Shown: positions 17,610-27,969, numbered from the stretch's first letter. The stretch: 64,000 nucleotides of DNA from Candidatus Pedobacter colombiensis (GCA_029202485.1 CP119313.1:496001-560000); one strand, 5' to 3'. The notes: generated from the letters alone by a model not told the origin. A program made the numbers and translations.

Positions 17610-19070
17610 ATGAAACCAGTCCATAAAAATAAGAGTCTTAAACTCCTCTCAATCTGTCTGCTGTTGCTGTTGTTCTCCTGCAAAAGTAAGTTTGATCAGC
17701 ATTATGATATTCCTGATAACATTAAGGGAAATATATATGAGCAATTACAGGCCAACGCAGATTATTCTGAATTTGTGGCCATGCTTCAAAAAACAAATTA
17801 TGATCAGGTCTTGAAGCTGAATAAGCAATACACCGTTTTTGCACCTAAAAACGGATCCTTTAGCAGCGTAGATTTGAATGATATAGAAAAGCTTAAGCAG
17901 TTGATCGCTATGCATATTGTCTATTCTCCAATCTACCAATCGGCAATGGACTCGAATTATGTAAAAACCGTCAATAATAAATATCTCAATATCAGCACAC
18001 TCAACGGTAAACGTTTTGTAAATGGGATTAAACTAGGCGGGTTTGAACTAAAAGCAGCTAATGGGGTCATTTATGGTATCGAGGGTCCAATTCTTCCATT
18101 GCAGAATCTTTATGAAGTGATTGCTTCAAATCCTGATTATTCTTTATTTAAGGGATATATAAATCAGGCCAACGGTCGGGTATTTGATAAGGCAAATAGC
18201 ACCAAAATCGGGGTCGACTCCCTGGCCAGACCAATCTATGATTCGATATTCGTTAATCAGAATTATTACCTCTCCAGTGCACTGATTAATGATGAATCCC
18301 GATTGTCTACGGTTTTTATTCCGACCAATACGCTGGTTAAAAAATTGATTTCGACCACACTTTTGGCCTCAGTTGGAAATGATCCTTCGAAGATTACACA
18401 TGCTGATAGCATAAACTTTTACACCAATTTATTTAAACATGTGGTGGTATCAGGGAAAGCTTATACTTCTGCTCAACTTGCCGGTATTCCATCATTAAGG
18501 AGTGTATTGGGAACTAGTTATGTGGTAAATGCGAGTCAGTTTCAGAAAGTAGATCAACAGGCCAGCAATGGGATTTATTACGAACTTAAAGACATCACTG
18601 CACCTGAATTCTTATTCCAGAAATCGTATAAAATAACCGCCCGTAATGTGGACACCTTAAACCTGGTTACGTTGGAAGGAACTACAATTAGCAGTAGGGC
18701 CACACCTGTTTCAGGAACTTATGCAGCACAGGTGATGAAATTGAATTTTGTAAAAGTGGGTAATGCAGCGAGTTTTAAAATACCGAAGGTTGCTCCGGGG
18801 TATTACAATGTTGTACTTAATGTCGCCATTGATGCCAATAGTGGGTTGTTTAATGTAGCTTATAACAACCAGGTATTTAATGCCGTGGAGATCAACGCAT
18901 CGGATATGCAACCGCTGGTGAAACAAAATATGCTTATTGGGAAAATACGGGTGTTGGCTTTTGGGGATGTACAGCTTAGGTTTATTTGTACGGGGAGTAG
19001 TACCAGAACTGCGGGCAAGTTTGAACTGAATATGGATCAGATTGTATTAAGCCCCATTATAGCCCCTTAG
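17610..19070 (+). CDS. Lipoprotein with two FAS1 domains and a C-terminal binding-module-like region
   Basis: A 486-residue protein if the ATG at 17610 is used. This start places a basic stretch and hydrophobic segment before the lipobox FSC (Cys24); an ATG at 17583 is also possible, and a longer frame overlapping the previous gene is less likely. FAS1 unit 1 carries YTVFAPKNGSF and GVIYGIEGPI; unit 2 carries STVFIPTNTLV and GIYYELKDIT. The C-terminal 150 residues look like a beta-sandwich and end MDQIVLSPI, as in many carbohydrate-binding modules. The start of the mature protein (DQHYDIPDNIKGNIYEQL) closely resembles that of the first FAS1 protein of the locus, suggesting common descent. Confidence 0.8.
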   Translation: MKPVHKNKSLKLLSICLLLLLFSCKSKFDQHYDIPDNIKGNIYEQLQANADYSEFVAMLQKTNYDQVLKLNKQYTVFAPKNGSFSSVDLNDIEKLKQLIAMHIVYSPIYQSAMDSNYVKTVNNKYLNISTLNGKRFVNGIKLGGFELKAANGVIYGIEGPILPLQNLYEVIASNPDYSLFKGYINQANGRVFDKANSTKIGVDSLARPIYDSIFVNQNYYLSSALINDESRLSTVFIPTNTLVKKLISTTLLASVGNDPSKITHADSINFYTNLFKHVVVSGKAYTSAQLAGIPSLRSVLGTSYVVNASQFQKVDQQASNGIYYELKDITAPEFLFQKSYKITARNVDTLNLVTLEGTTISSRATPVSGTYAAQVMKLNFVKVGNAASFKIPKVAPGYYNVVLNVAIDANSGLFNVAYNNQVFNAVEINASDMQPLVKQNMLIGKIRVLAFGDVQLRFICTGSSTRTAGKFELNMDQIVLSPIIAP

Positions 19071-19113
19071 CTGTCAAGATAAATTGATTTTTAAATTTGA
19101 AAACCATTCTTTG

Positions 19114-22100
19114 ATGAAATTATCATATACATTTATACTCCTGGCATTTTGCACCTTTGCCGTGCAGGCGCAAAAGCCGGTTAAGGTAGCAGCACAAAAA
19201 TCTGTCGTTCCGTCCTTTACCAAAATAAAGGGTACCATAATAGATATACAAACTAAAAAAACTTTAAGTAAAATCAGTATTAGTTTAAAGGATATCCGGA
19301 CAACTACTGCGGAGACTAACGTCAATGGTGAGTTCGAAATAAAAGTACCCTCCCTTTATGCCGTGCTTGTGGTATCTTATCCAGGCTACCAAACCAAAGA
19401 AGTCCCCCTAATTGGTAAAAGGGAAATTAACGTGGCCCTGGTAAAAGACGGAATTAACTTAGGTGAGTCTGTGGTGAACCTGCCATATTTTTCGCAGAGT
19501 GAGAATAGCTTAAATGGGGCTTATGCGGTGGTGGCGACCACACAAGACAAGACCGCCGAGAACAGATCTGTATTTCAAATGCTGCAGGGAACTGTAGCGG
19601 GGTTACAGTCTACTTCTTTTTCCGGTGTGCCAGATGAGGGTGTTTTGTTTGATATTCGTGGTATCCATTCTTTATATGCCACCAACAATCCTTTACTGGT
19701 GGTAGATGGATTTCCAATTGTAAAAACCTTATATGAAAGCGCCATCATAAAAGGCAATATTTATAATTTTTTAGCCGATATAAACGTAAAGGATATTGAA
19801 TCTATAACCATCTTGAAAGATGCTGCTGCGGTAGGAGTTTATGGATCGCGTGCATCAAATGGTGCTATTGTTATTCAAACCAGAAGTGGAACAAGTGGAA
19901 AAACCTTTCTTGATTTTAATGGTCAGTTAAGTGTAGCGGAAAGGTTTAAAGAAATTCCGGTAATGGATGCGTCGTCTTACAGGAATTACCTTTCTGATAG
20001 ACTTTATGGGCAGGGGTATGACGAAGCGACAATTAGCCAGAAATACCCATTCTTTACAAATACAAATACCCAAACCTCAGAATATTGGAGATATGCCAAC
20101 AATACAGATTGGCAAAAAGAGATTAGCAGAGTGGCGTTGGCTCAGGATTATCACCTGGGTTTGAGAGGAGGAGATGGTACCTCTCAGTACTTATTTAGTA
20201 TTGGCTATAAAGATCAGGAAGGTACAATCCGGGGTACAGATGTAAGTCGTATCAATACACGGTTTAATCTTGATTTTAAGTTGCTTAAGAAATTAAGTGT
20301 AGGTACACGTGTGTATTATTCACGAACGAATAAAAATCTGATGGATCAAGGAGTAGAGGAAAGAACAAACCCTTTGTACCTCAGCCTGGTGAAATCTCCT
20401 ATCCTTGCCCCATATAGGAAAAATAATGAAGGGGTAAATTTGGCGGCCTATGATTCAGGAACTTTTGATGGATTGAGTAATCCGCTTGCAGTAACCAATC
20501 TGGCTTCAAATCAGATGAACACCAACTGGTTGTTGGGTAATGTATTTCTTAATTATGATTTCAATTCAGCTTTCAAGACTAAAGTCAATATGGGGCTGGA
20601 TTGGAAAAATATAGATGTTAACCGTTTTCTTCCTTCAGCAGGGATTGTCTTGAGTAAGGAAGGATACATTCGTTCATCAGAGCAGCAGTTAGCTAAAGAA
20701 ACTAATATTTGGGTAGAACATACGCTGACCTATGAAAAGAGCTTTAATTATATTCATCATTTAAGAGCTTATGGAGGCTATAATCTGCAAAATACAAAGC
20801 TGAATAGCTATTACGGTTATACCGTGAACTCACCTTCAGATGATTTTACAGGTTTAAAAGATGGTACCAAAGTGAAACTTGGTGGGGAGGGAATGACAAT
20901 TCACAATATGTCGGCATTTGGAAATGTGGATTATGAATTTAAAAATAAACTGACTTTTACAGCCGGGGCCAGATTGGATGGATCTTCGAGGTTTGGTAAA
21001 AACGCAGATGTAGGTCTAAGGATCTTCTCTTCTCCAACAGCTGTAATGCCTTATGGCGGAATTGCCTGGAAAATCAGTTCCGAACCATGGATGCAAAACC
21101 TTAAAGCTGTGGATGAATTAAAACTTCGCGTCTCGGCAGGAGTTACCGCCAATCAGGATATTGATCCGCGGCTTAGTCAGTCATTGTATGAAGCAAGGTA
21201 TTATGTGAATGGGCCGGGATTAATTCCATCAAATCTTTCCAATAACACCATTAAATGGGAAACAAATTACAATTACAACGCCGGTTTTGATCTCAGTTTA
21301 TTAAGTAGAACGATACGTTTAAAGTTTGATTATTTCCAAAATAAAACAACAGATCTGTTAACCCCGGTTGCACTTGATGGTGCCAGCGGATCAACGTTTT
21401 ATTGGACCAATGGCGGTAGTCTCAGAAATAATGGGGTTGAAGCCGGCATTGATGTAACAGGCCATGCAGGTAAGGTAAACTGGAATTTTGGATTTAATAT
21501 CGCTACGAATAAAAATAGAATCACCAGTCTGCCAAATGGGAAACCTTTAATCAGCGGCTATTATGGCTATAAATCAATTGCTATGGTTGGCAAGCCTGCG
21601 GGGCTTTTTTACGGATATAAATCATTAGGTGTATTTACCAATCAGACTGATGCAGCTGCGGCAAATTTAATAGGGGATAAGGGTCAGAAATTTAAGGCTG
21701 GAGATTTTCATTATGACGATTTAAACAAGGATGGATATATTAGCGAAGCGGATATGCAGGTGATAGGAGATCCTAATCCCGATTTTTATGGGGGAGCAAC
21801 AGCGGGGGTATCTTATAAAAACTTCGACTTGAATGCTGTTTTCTCTTATTCTTATGGCAATGATGTCATGAATGTGTTGAGGTCTAAGTTGGAGGTCGCC
21901 AAAGGATATGAGAATCAATCAATAGCTGTACTTACCGCCTGGAAGGAGAATGGGGATCAGACCAATATCCCTAAGTCGCAATATGGTGATCCGATGAATA
22001 ACAGTCGTCCTTCTTCAAATTGGGTCGAGGACGGTTCTTATTTCAAATTGAGAACATTAACATTGGCTTATAATATTAACAGAAAGCTCTCATTCATTAG

Positions 22101-22266
22101 AAATGCAAAGGTTTATTTAAGTGCATACAATGTTTTCACCGTTACCAACTACCTGGGGTGGGACCCGGAGGTGCGCACCGGAACAAGCGTATTTACCAAT
22201 GGATATGATTTTGGAAATGTTCCGCAATCCAGGACATTTTTGTTAGGCATCAAATTAGGATTATAA
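19114..22266 (+). CDS. SusC/RagA-type TonB-dependent outer-membrane transporter (second of the PUL)
   Basis: A 1050-residue transporter. The ATG at 19114 is chosen because it starts a clean signal peptide ending FAVQAQ; the upstream TTG at 19084 is unlikely. A CarboxypepD-reg-like domain (TIIDIQTKKTLSKISISLKD) is followed by a plug with FQMLQGTVAGLQ, PLLVVDGFPI and ITILKDAAAVGVYGSR. The barrel includes the calcium-loop-like YDDLNKDGYI segment. The protein is divergent from the first SusC of the locus, so this is not a recent duplication; two pairs probably import different products of the same glycan. A SusD gene follows after 10 nt. Confidence 0.94.
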   Translation: MKLSYTFILLAFCTFAVQAQKPVKVAAQKSVVPSFTKIKGTIIDIQTKKTLSKISISLKDIRTTTAETNVNGEFEIKVPSLYAVLVVSYPGYQTKEVPLIGKREINVALVKDGINLGESVVNLPYFSQSENSLNGAYAVVATTQDKTAENRSVFQMLQGTVAGLQSTSFSGVPDEGVLFDIRGIHSLYATNNPLLVVDGFPIVKTLYESAIIKGNIYNFLADINVKDIESITILKDAAAVGVYGSRASNGAIVIQTRSGTSGKTFLDFNGQLSVAERFKEIPVMDASSYRNYLSDRLYGQGYDEATISQKYPFFTNTNTQTSEYWRYANNTDWQKEISRVALAQDYHLGLRGGDGTSQYLFSIGYKDQEGTIRGTDVSRINTRFNLDFKLLKKLSVGTRVYYSRTNKNLMDQGVEERTNPLYLSLVKSPILAPYRKNNEGVNLAAYDSGTFDGLSNPLAVTNLASNQMNTNWLLGNVFLNYDFNSAFKTKVNMGLDWKNIDVNRFLPSAGIVLSKEGYIRSSEQQLAKETNIWVEHTLTYEKSFNYIHHLRAYGGYNLQNTKLNSYYGYTVNSPSDDFTGLKDGTKVKLGGEGMTIHNMSAFGNVDYEFKNKLTFTAGARLDGSSRFGKNADVGLRIFSSPTAVMPYGGIAWKISSEPWMQNLKAVDELKLRVSAGVTANQDIDPRLSQSLYEARYYVNGPGLIPSNLSNNTIKWETNYNYNAGFDLSLLSRTIRLKFDYFQNKTTDLLTPVALDGASGSTFYWTNGGSLRNNGVEAGIDVTGHAGKVNWNFGFNIATNKNRITSLPNGKPLISGYYGYKSIAMVGKPAGLFYGYKSLGVFTNQTDAAAANLIGDKGQKFKAGDFHYDDLNKDGYISEADMQVIGDPNPDFYGGATAGVSYKNFDLNAVFSYSYGNDVMNVLRSKLEVAKGYENQSIAVLTAWKENGDQTNIPKSQYGDPMNNSRPSSNWVEDGSYFKLRTLTLAYNINRKLSFIRNAKVYLSAYNVFTVTNYLGWDPEVRTGTSVFTNGYDFGNVPQSRTFLLGIKLGL

Positions 22267-22276
22267 TATTAAAACT

Positions 22277-23854
22277 ATGAAAAAAATGAGGGTTATATAT
22301 GTTGTTTTTGCCATAATGCTGCTGGCATCTTCTTCCTGCAAAAACTACCTTGACGTGGCACCTGAGGGAAAAGTAGCGACCAAAGATAACTTTACTTCTA
22401 AGGATGATGCCGTTGCTGCGATAAACGGCCTTTATGGTTTGATGCAGGATGTAGTTGATCAAATCTGGTTGATGGGAGAAGCCCAGGGAGATTTAGTTGT
22501 TCCGGCGAGGGGTGCTGATAAGTATCTCTACGATGTTTCGACGCATCAGGTTACACCCGAAAATCCTTATGCAGATTATACGAAATTTTATAGGTTGGTT
22601 AATGCCTGCAATGGTGCAATTGCGGGTTTAAGAAAGCTAAACGTTACTGTTCAAAACTATGGTGAGGATGCAATGAAAGCAGACATTAGTGAGGTGATTG
22701 CCATTCGCTCCTGGGCATATTTTCAATTGGTGAAGATTTGGGGGGATGTACCCTACACAGAAAATTTTGTGAGCACGTTTGATCAGGTAACCAATATTGC
22801 ACCACTAAAAGGCAATGAGATTCTTAAAAAGTTGACGAAAGATCTGGAAGGTGCTGTAAACACAGGGTTGTTTGTTACCGCTTTAGGAGGAACAGCAGAA
22901 ACAGAGCGGTTTAACTACTATTCTATCCGGTACATGATGGCAGAGATGTACCTGAATACAGGTGAATACCAAAAGGCCTACGAGATACTGTCGACATTTG
23001 TCCCTTTTAATTATATGAACGGTCAGACTTTTAGGATGGATACTTATGTAAAGGCCGATTGGATTACTCAGTTTGCAACAAATGTGGTAACAGGTGCCCA
23101 GGTAAAATCGTGGGTGCAATGCATAAAATTTGATGTGAACCGCAATCAGACGCATCATATTATGCAATGGACAAATAATCAAGGAAACGGGATTTATGCA
23201 TTTAAGCCAAGTGTAAATGCCATACAAAACTGGAGTAAACAGGAAGGCACTTTAGATGTACTTACCGGTGCCGGACTGCCGGCAAAAAATGGAGTTGATG
23301 GTGATATCTGGCGTGCCAATGGGCGCTCATTTTTGATAGACGGGAGAGATACGCTTATCTATAAATATCTAATTAAAGACAATTTGGGAACACGTAAAGA
23401 CTCATATAAAGATGACATGTCGTTTATTTTAGCTCGCGACGGGCATACCGCACTTTTAATGGCCGAGATATTAAATAGGTTAGGCCGCTCTGAAGAAGCA
23501 TTATTACTGATTAATGGTTCGGTAACGGCTTATATGGGGGTAAGGTTTCGCGTAAGGGTAATGCCTAAACTAATTGTCGACCGTACTGCCAACATTGCAG
23601 CTCAGGTTGATGATATTATTTTAGATGAATGGGCTCTGGAAACTGCCTTTGAAGGAAATAGGTGGTTTGACATGGTTCGCATGGCAAAAAACAGTGGCAA
23701 TAGCGCATTGCTGGCCAACCGAATAGCTTTAAAATATCCTTTGGCTCAAAGAAATGCAATCAGGCAAAGATTATCTAATCCAACCTATTGGTACTTGCCA
23801 TATTACCAAAGAAATGTGGATGCAAATAAACTACTTATCCAAAAACCTTATTAA
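22277..23854 (+). CDS. SusD/RagB-family surface lipoprotein (second of the PUL)
   Basis: A 525-residue lipoprotein with lipobox SSSC (Cys21) followed by KNYLDVAPEGKVA, the usual mature start of SusD proteins. The C-terminal signature LDEWALETAFEGNRWFDMVRM and the ending YWYLPYYQRNVDANKLL (SusD proteins end with a similar YLPI-type segment) are clear. It should cap the second SusC. It is followed after 2 nt by an unassigned lipoprotein gene, the place where SusE/SusF-type glycan-binding proteins often occur. Confidence 0.93.
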   Translation: MKKMRVIYVVFAIMLLASSSCKNYLDVAPEGKVATKDNFTSKDDAVAAINGLYGLMQDVVDQIWLMGEAQGDLVVPARGADKYLYDVSTHQVTPENPYADYTKFYRLVNACNGAIAGLRKLNVTVQNYGEDAMKADISEVIAIRSWAYFQLVKIWGDVPYTENFVSTFDQVTNIAPLKGNEILKKLTKDLEGAVNTGLFVTALGGTAETERFNYYSIRYMMAEMYLNTGEYQKAYEILSTFVPFNYMNGQTFRMDTYVKADWITQFATNVVTGAQVKSWVQCIKFDVNRNQTHHIMQWTNNQGNGIYAFKPSVNAIQNWSKQEGTLDVLTGAGLPAKNGVDGDIWRANGRSFLIDGRDTLIYKYLIKDNLGTRKDSYKDDMSFILARDGHTALLMAEILNRLGRSEEALLLINGSVTAYMGVRFRVRVMPKLIVDRTANIAAQVDDIILDEWALETAFEGNRWFDMVRMAKNSGNSALLANRIALKYPLAQRNAIRQRLSNPTYWYLPYYQRNVDANKLLIQKPY

Positions 23855-23856
23855 TC

Positions 23857-24885
23857 ATGATGAAACCGATGAACAAAATAATATATGTATGGGCACTGGC
23901 TGCTGCAATTGGTTATTCATCTTGTAAGCAGCAGGATGAAAGACCAGAGAATTTGATAAAACCAGTATTGGATTATACAGTGGCTAAGTCAGCTGATGTG
24001 GTAGGTAGTACAACCATTGCAGTAGGTCCGGAAAAAGAGTATGAGCAATCAAGTAAAGTAGTTTTTAAGTTTAATCTGCATGCGAATGACAACCTTAAAA
24101 AGTTTACCGTAACGACAAGTTCTTTAAATAGATCTTTACAATCCGGTGTGGTAAAAACCATACCTGAAAATGCACTTGATGCTATGGGTAATTTTACGAT
24201 TGCGGTAAAAGATGTGACCATTTATTATGCTTATTACATTATTGATCAGGATGTAGCAGGTATACCCATTACCTTAACTTTTGATGCACTTGATCAAAAG
24301 AATGCAGAAACGATTAAGCAAAATATCATCAGGCCAATAAAGAAAGGTAGTACAAATGGAAAGATTTTTAATGTATGGTCTGTACGAACTGGAGAGCAGT
24401 CGTGTTTTGATATAACACCGGGAAGTGTTAACTCTACTTTAACCAATATCTTCATGCCATTACTATCGACTACTAAAAGATTAGGTTATTTTTTTTCACT
24501 GGATGTGCTTCCGAAGCTGGGGGATATCGATTTGATTGCTTACCACTCCGGGACAACTTACATCTATGTATCGCCAACGGATCAGCTAGTTACTGATGAA
24601 GTAAAATTTGCAGCATTTAAAGGTAACAGCGCATTGCAGAAAATTCAGTTTAAAAAACTAACACTTACTTCTGATGATTTTGATCAGATTACACATGATA
24701 ATGAGCTATCTTCATTTATTCAGAATTCGGTATCAAATCCTACTAAAACAGCTGCTCTTGTAAATGGAGATGTATATGCCTTTCTTCGTGCAGATGGAAC
24801 CGGAGGAATATTTAAAGTTTCAAATATCAAGGTCCAATCGCAAAGTTTTGCAGATCTAGTCATCAAATACCAAAACCGACAATAA
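23857..24885 (+). CDS. Lipoprotein of unknown family in the PUL (SusE-like position)
   Basis: A 342-residue lipoprotein with lipobox YSSC (Cys23). The sequence is rich in beta-strand-forming residues and shows no FAS1, SusD or enzyme motif that I recognise. It can be read as two parts: an immunoglobulin-like N-terminal half (VVFKFNLHANDNLKKFTV...) and a C-terminal half beginning at GKIFNVWSVRTG. Its place between SusD and the pectinase genes suggests a surface glycan-binding role, but this is only positional. Gaps of 2 and 6 nt to its neighbours put it firmly in the operon. Confidence 0.7.
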   Translation: MMKPMNKIIYVWALAAAIGYSSCKQQDERPENLIKPVLDYTVAKSADVVGSTTIAVGPEKEYEQSSKVVFKFNLHANDNLKKFTVTTSSLNRSLQSGVVKTIPENALDAMGNFTIAVKDVTIYYAYYIIDQDVAGIPITLTFDALDQKNAETIKQNIIRPIKKGSTNGKIFNVWSVRTGEQSCFDITPGSVNSTLTNIFMPLLSTTKRLGYFFSLDVLPKLGDIDLIAYHSGTTYIYVSPTDQLVTDEVKFAAFKGNSALQKIQFKKLTLTSDDFDQITHDNELSSFIQNSVSNPTKTAALVNGDVYAFLRADGTGGIFKVSNIKVQSQSFADLVIKYQNRQ

Positions 24886-24891
24886 CCAATT

Positions 24892-26391
24892 ATGAATATC
24901 TATAAGACAATTTTTCTTCAACTTAGCATTTTATTTTTTTGCAGCCCACTCTTTTCTAAAACCGTTATTATTACAAAGTTTGGTGCTAAGGGTGACGGTG
25001 TCACGATCAATACGAAGGCGATACAAAAAGCAATTGATGCCTGTACCCAAGAGGGGGGCACTGTCATTATTCCTGCAGGTTCCTTTTTAAGCGGGACATT
25101 ATATTTGAAGAGTAATGTGACCCTTTTTTTGGAAAAAGGGGCGACGATATTTGGTAGTACAAAGCCCGAAGACTATCCTGCAAATTCACCAACATCGGTG
25201 GTATGTGGAGATACACATAGCGGTAACGGAAAATCAAAAGCAAACAGGGCTTTGATTTATGCAGAATCCCAGCAGAATATTGCCATTGCAGGTGAAGGAA
25301 CCATAAATGGCAATGGGGGCGATCCTGTTTATCAGAAAGGTGATAATGGATCTGACAGACCAAAACTCTTGTTCTTTATTTCTTGTAATAATGTGGCCGT
25401 AAAGGATGTTTTCTTGACAAATTCAGCTTTCTGGATGCAGGATTACCTGGGCTGTGATGGTGTAATTATACATGGAATTAGGGTCCTTAATCATTCCAAC
25501 TGGAACCAGGATGGGATTGATATTGACAGTAAAAATGTAGTGATCTCGGATTGTATCATCGATAGTGATGATGATGGAATTTGCCTGAAAAGCTACATTG
25601 ATGATAAGGTCGTTGAAAATGTAACGATTACCAACTGCGTAATTTCTACAAACTGTAATGCTATCAAATTTGGCACCCCGGGAGTTGGAGGATTTAAGAA
25701 CATCACCATCAGCAACTGTAGTGTTAATGCAAGTAAATTCAGCAATTTCAGAAACTGGACAAAACGTTATAAAAACATTACTGCCGATCCATCCATGGTA
25801 TCGGGTATATCGCTTGAATGTGCAGATGGTGGAGCGGTAGAAAACATCATGATCAACAACATTACGATGAAGGGTACACAAACTCCAATTTTTGTTAAAA
25901 TAAGTAACCGTCAAAGCCTGAATAAAGATCAAGCTAAAAAAGGCAGTATGCGCAATGTAATGATCAGTAATATTATTGCAGAAGTACACAGTGGCAGAAC
26001 AAGCTCTATTACCGCTTATCCAGGTACTTATGTAGAGAATGTGAAATTACATCACATGATATTTGATGTAGTAAGCACTGCAACACGCGAAGGAGCAGAT
26101 CAACCGGTAAAAGAGAATGAAGGTGGTTATCCGTCTACACATATGTTGGGCGAGGTTTCGCCGGCAAATGGTTTTTATGTGCGCCATGTTAAAGGAATAA
26201 CTATAGAAGATGTGCAAATTAACTTGTTTGGAAATGATACCAGGTATCCAATTGTGTTTGACGATACTGAATATGGTACTGTAAAAGGTGTTTCTGTTAA
26301 AAATAAGGAAGGCAAAATCCGTTGGATAAATGCCGATGACGCACAAATTATCAAGAGTAATGAAATCTATTTTGAAAACAATCGCCGTTAA
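24892..26391 (+). CDS. GH28-family pectinase (polygalacturonase / rhamnogalacturonase type), secreted
   Basis: A 499-residue glycoside hydrolase with a signal peptide (to about residue 22) and the parallel beta-helix pattern of family 28. Key catalytic segments are NQDGID (205-210) and DSDDDG (224-229), matching the NTD and DD motifs; the KISNR segment matches the RIK-like substrate-binding site. The canonical GHG histidine segment is replaced by KFGTPGVGG, as in many bacterial exo-acting or rhamnogalacturonan-acting members. It should hydrolyse alpha-galacturonosyl linkages in pectin in the periplasm. It is followed after 4 nt by a second GH28. Confidence 0.9.
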   Translation: MNIYKTIFLQLSILFFCSPLFSKTVIITKFGAKGDGVTINTKAIQKAIDACTQEGGTVIIPAGSFLSGTLYLKSNVTLFLEKGATIFGSTKPEDYPANSPTSVVCGDTHSGNGKSKANRALIYAESQQNIAIAGEGTINGNGGDPVYQKGDNGSDRPKLLFFISCNNVAVKDVFLTNSAFWMQDYLGCDGVIIHGIRVLNHSNWNQDGIDIDSKNVVISDCIIDSDDDGICLKSYIDDKVVENVTITNCVISTNCNAIKFGTPGVGGFKNITISNCSVNASKFSNFRNWTKRYKNITADPSMVSGISLECADGGAVENIMINNITMKGTQTPIFVKISNRQSLNKDQAKKGSMRNVMISNIIAEVHSGRTSSITAYPGTYVENVKLHHMIFDVVSTATREGADQPVKENEGGYPSTHMLGEVSPANGFYVRHVKGITIEDVQINLFGNDTRYPIVFDDTEYGTVKGVSVKNKEGKIRWINADDAQIIKSNEIYFENNRR

Positions 26392-26395
26392 TAAT

Positions 26396-27949
26396 ATGAA
26401 GAACTTTAAAGCCTGTTTTACGATATGCCTGCTTCTATTTTGCAGCATTTTAAAAGTCAATGCCCAGGAATACAACATCATTAGTTTTGGCGCAAAACCA
26501 GATGGTGTAACTAAATGCACTGCCGCTATTCAAAAGGCAATTGACGAATGTAGTAAAAATGGGGGTGGTATTGTCATTGTCCCTTCAGGTAAATATTTGT
26601 CAGGAACTGTGTATTTGAAAAGTAATGTAGAGCTTCATCTAAACAGGAATGCAATGATTTCGGGTAGCCTTTTGAAGGCTGATTATACTGCCCGAAGTTT
26701 AGTGATGTGTGACGCTGTAGAAAATGTTTCTATTACAGGCGAGGGTATGATTAATGGGAATGGAGAAAATGAGGTATTTCAGGAGTCTAACAAAGACCGG
26801 GTGCGTCCACATGTATTGTGGCTACGCAATTCAAAGAATGTAACGGTAAAAGATGTTACCTTGAAAAACGCTGCCTTTTGGGCGTTCCGTATTTTGGGTA
26901 GCGAAGAAGTGATTGTGAATGGTGTGCGGATATACAACCATGGTGCAACCAATAACGATGGATTAGACATTGATGGGAAGAATATTGTAGTCTCCAACTG
27001 CATTATTGATTCGGAAGATGATGCCTTGTGTTTTAAAAGTGACCGGGAATTACCTTGCGAAAATGTAGTCGTTTCCAATTGTGTGATTGCTTCAGATTGT
27101 AATCCTATCAAAATGGGAACAGCTGCAACAGGAGGGTTCAAAAATATTGCAATCAGTAATTGCATCATTCGTAAAGCTTCGGAAAGCAGCCCAAGTCAGA
27201 AATGGAAAACTAAGGTGAATGCCAGTTCAGACTCGCTTGGTATTTCCGGTATTGCACTTGAAGTGGTTGATGGCGGGACAATGGATCAGGTAACGATCAC
27301 TAACATTAGCATGAAAGATATACAAACGCCTATTTTCATCAGATTGGGTAATCGCAAGGGAATAAAAAGTACGGTGAAAAATATCATCATCAGCAATATA
27401 GTAGCCACAACAGAGAGCTATTTACCAAGCTCAATAACTGGTATAGCCGGGAACTATGTCGAGAATGTAATCCTTCGAGATATTTTAATTCATGCAAGAG
27501 GTTTGGGTACGATTGAACATGCAAATGCTCCCGTTCCTGAAAAGGACAACGGATATCCCGAAAACAGGATGTTTGGCATTACGCTCCCTGCTTATGGGTT
27601 GTATGTTCGACACGTGAAAAATCTTACCATGAATAATATACAGGTTAAACTGCTAAATCCTGATGCCCGGCCGGCCATGATTTTTGAAGATGTAGATAAC
27701 CTAACCTTAAATCAGTTTCAGTTGGATATTCCGGAAAAGAACCAATCTATGCTGTGGTTAAAACAAGTGACCAATGCAACTTTTTCCGGTTATAATTCTG
27801 CTAAACCATTGCAATTGTTTGCAAAAATAGAGGGGGATCGCACAGATGCGATTAGATTTATAAATAATAACTTTAGCAATGTAAAGTCTGTTTTTAATGC
27901 TGAAAAAGAGGTAAATCAAAAAAATATTCTAAAATTATCAAATTACTAA
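26396..27949 (+). CDS. GH28-family pectinase, secreted (second of the pair)
   Basis: A 517-residue enzyme from the ATG at 26396, which starts a clear signal peptide (ending KVNAQ); an upstream in-frame ATG would overlap the previous gene and lacks a signal. The beta-helix opens YNIISFGAKPDGVT; catalytic segments are NNDGLD (186-191) and SEDDAL (206-211). The protein is similar in layout to the upstream GH28 but clearly diverged, so the two probably cut different linkages or act on different branch contexts. A C-terminal extension past about residue 440 carries no recognised domain. Confidence 0.88.
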   Translation: MKNFKACFTICLLLFCSILKVNAQEYNIISFGAKPDGVTKCTAAIQKAIDECSKNGGGIVIVPSGKYLSGTVYLKSNVELHLNRNAMISGSLLKADYTARSLVMCDAVENVSITGEGMINGNGENEVFQESNKDRVRPHVLWLRNSKNVTVKDVTLKNAAFWAFRILGSEEVIVNGVRIYNHGATNNDGLDIDGKNIVVSNCIIDSEDDALCFKSDRELPCENVVVSNCVIASDCNPIKMGTAATGGFKNIAISNCIIRKASESSPSQKWKTKVNASSDSLGISGIALEVVDGGTMDQVTITNISMKDIQTPIFIRLGNRKGIKSTVKNIIISNIVATTESYLPSSITGIAGNYVENVILRDILIHARGLGTIEHANAPVPEKDNGYPENRMFGITLPAYGLYVRHVKNLTMNNIQVKLLNPDARPAMIFEDVDNLTLNQFQLDIPEKNQSMLWLKQVTNATFSGYNSAKPLQLFAKIEGDRTDAIRFINNNFSNVKSVFNAEKEVNQKNILKLSNY

Positions 27950-27969
27950 CTGGTTAAGCTTAATCAATT

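Noticed and set aside
25423..25989. Open frame of 188 codons on the minus strand inside the first GH28 gene
   Set aside because: It lies wholly opposite a well-supported pectinase gene; the translation has no recognisable domain or signal and an unusual run of Ile, Asn and Tyr typical of shadow frames.
24892..27949. Recent tandem duplication of the two GH28 genes
   Set aside because: The proteins share layout and motifs but differ along most of their length, so any duplication is old; no long nucleotide repeat was noticed.
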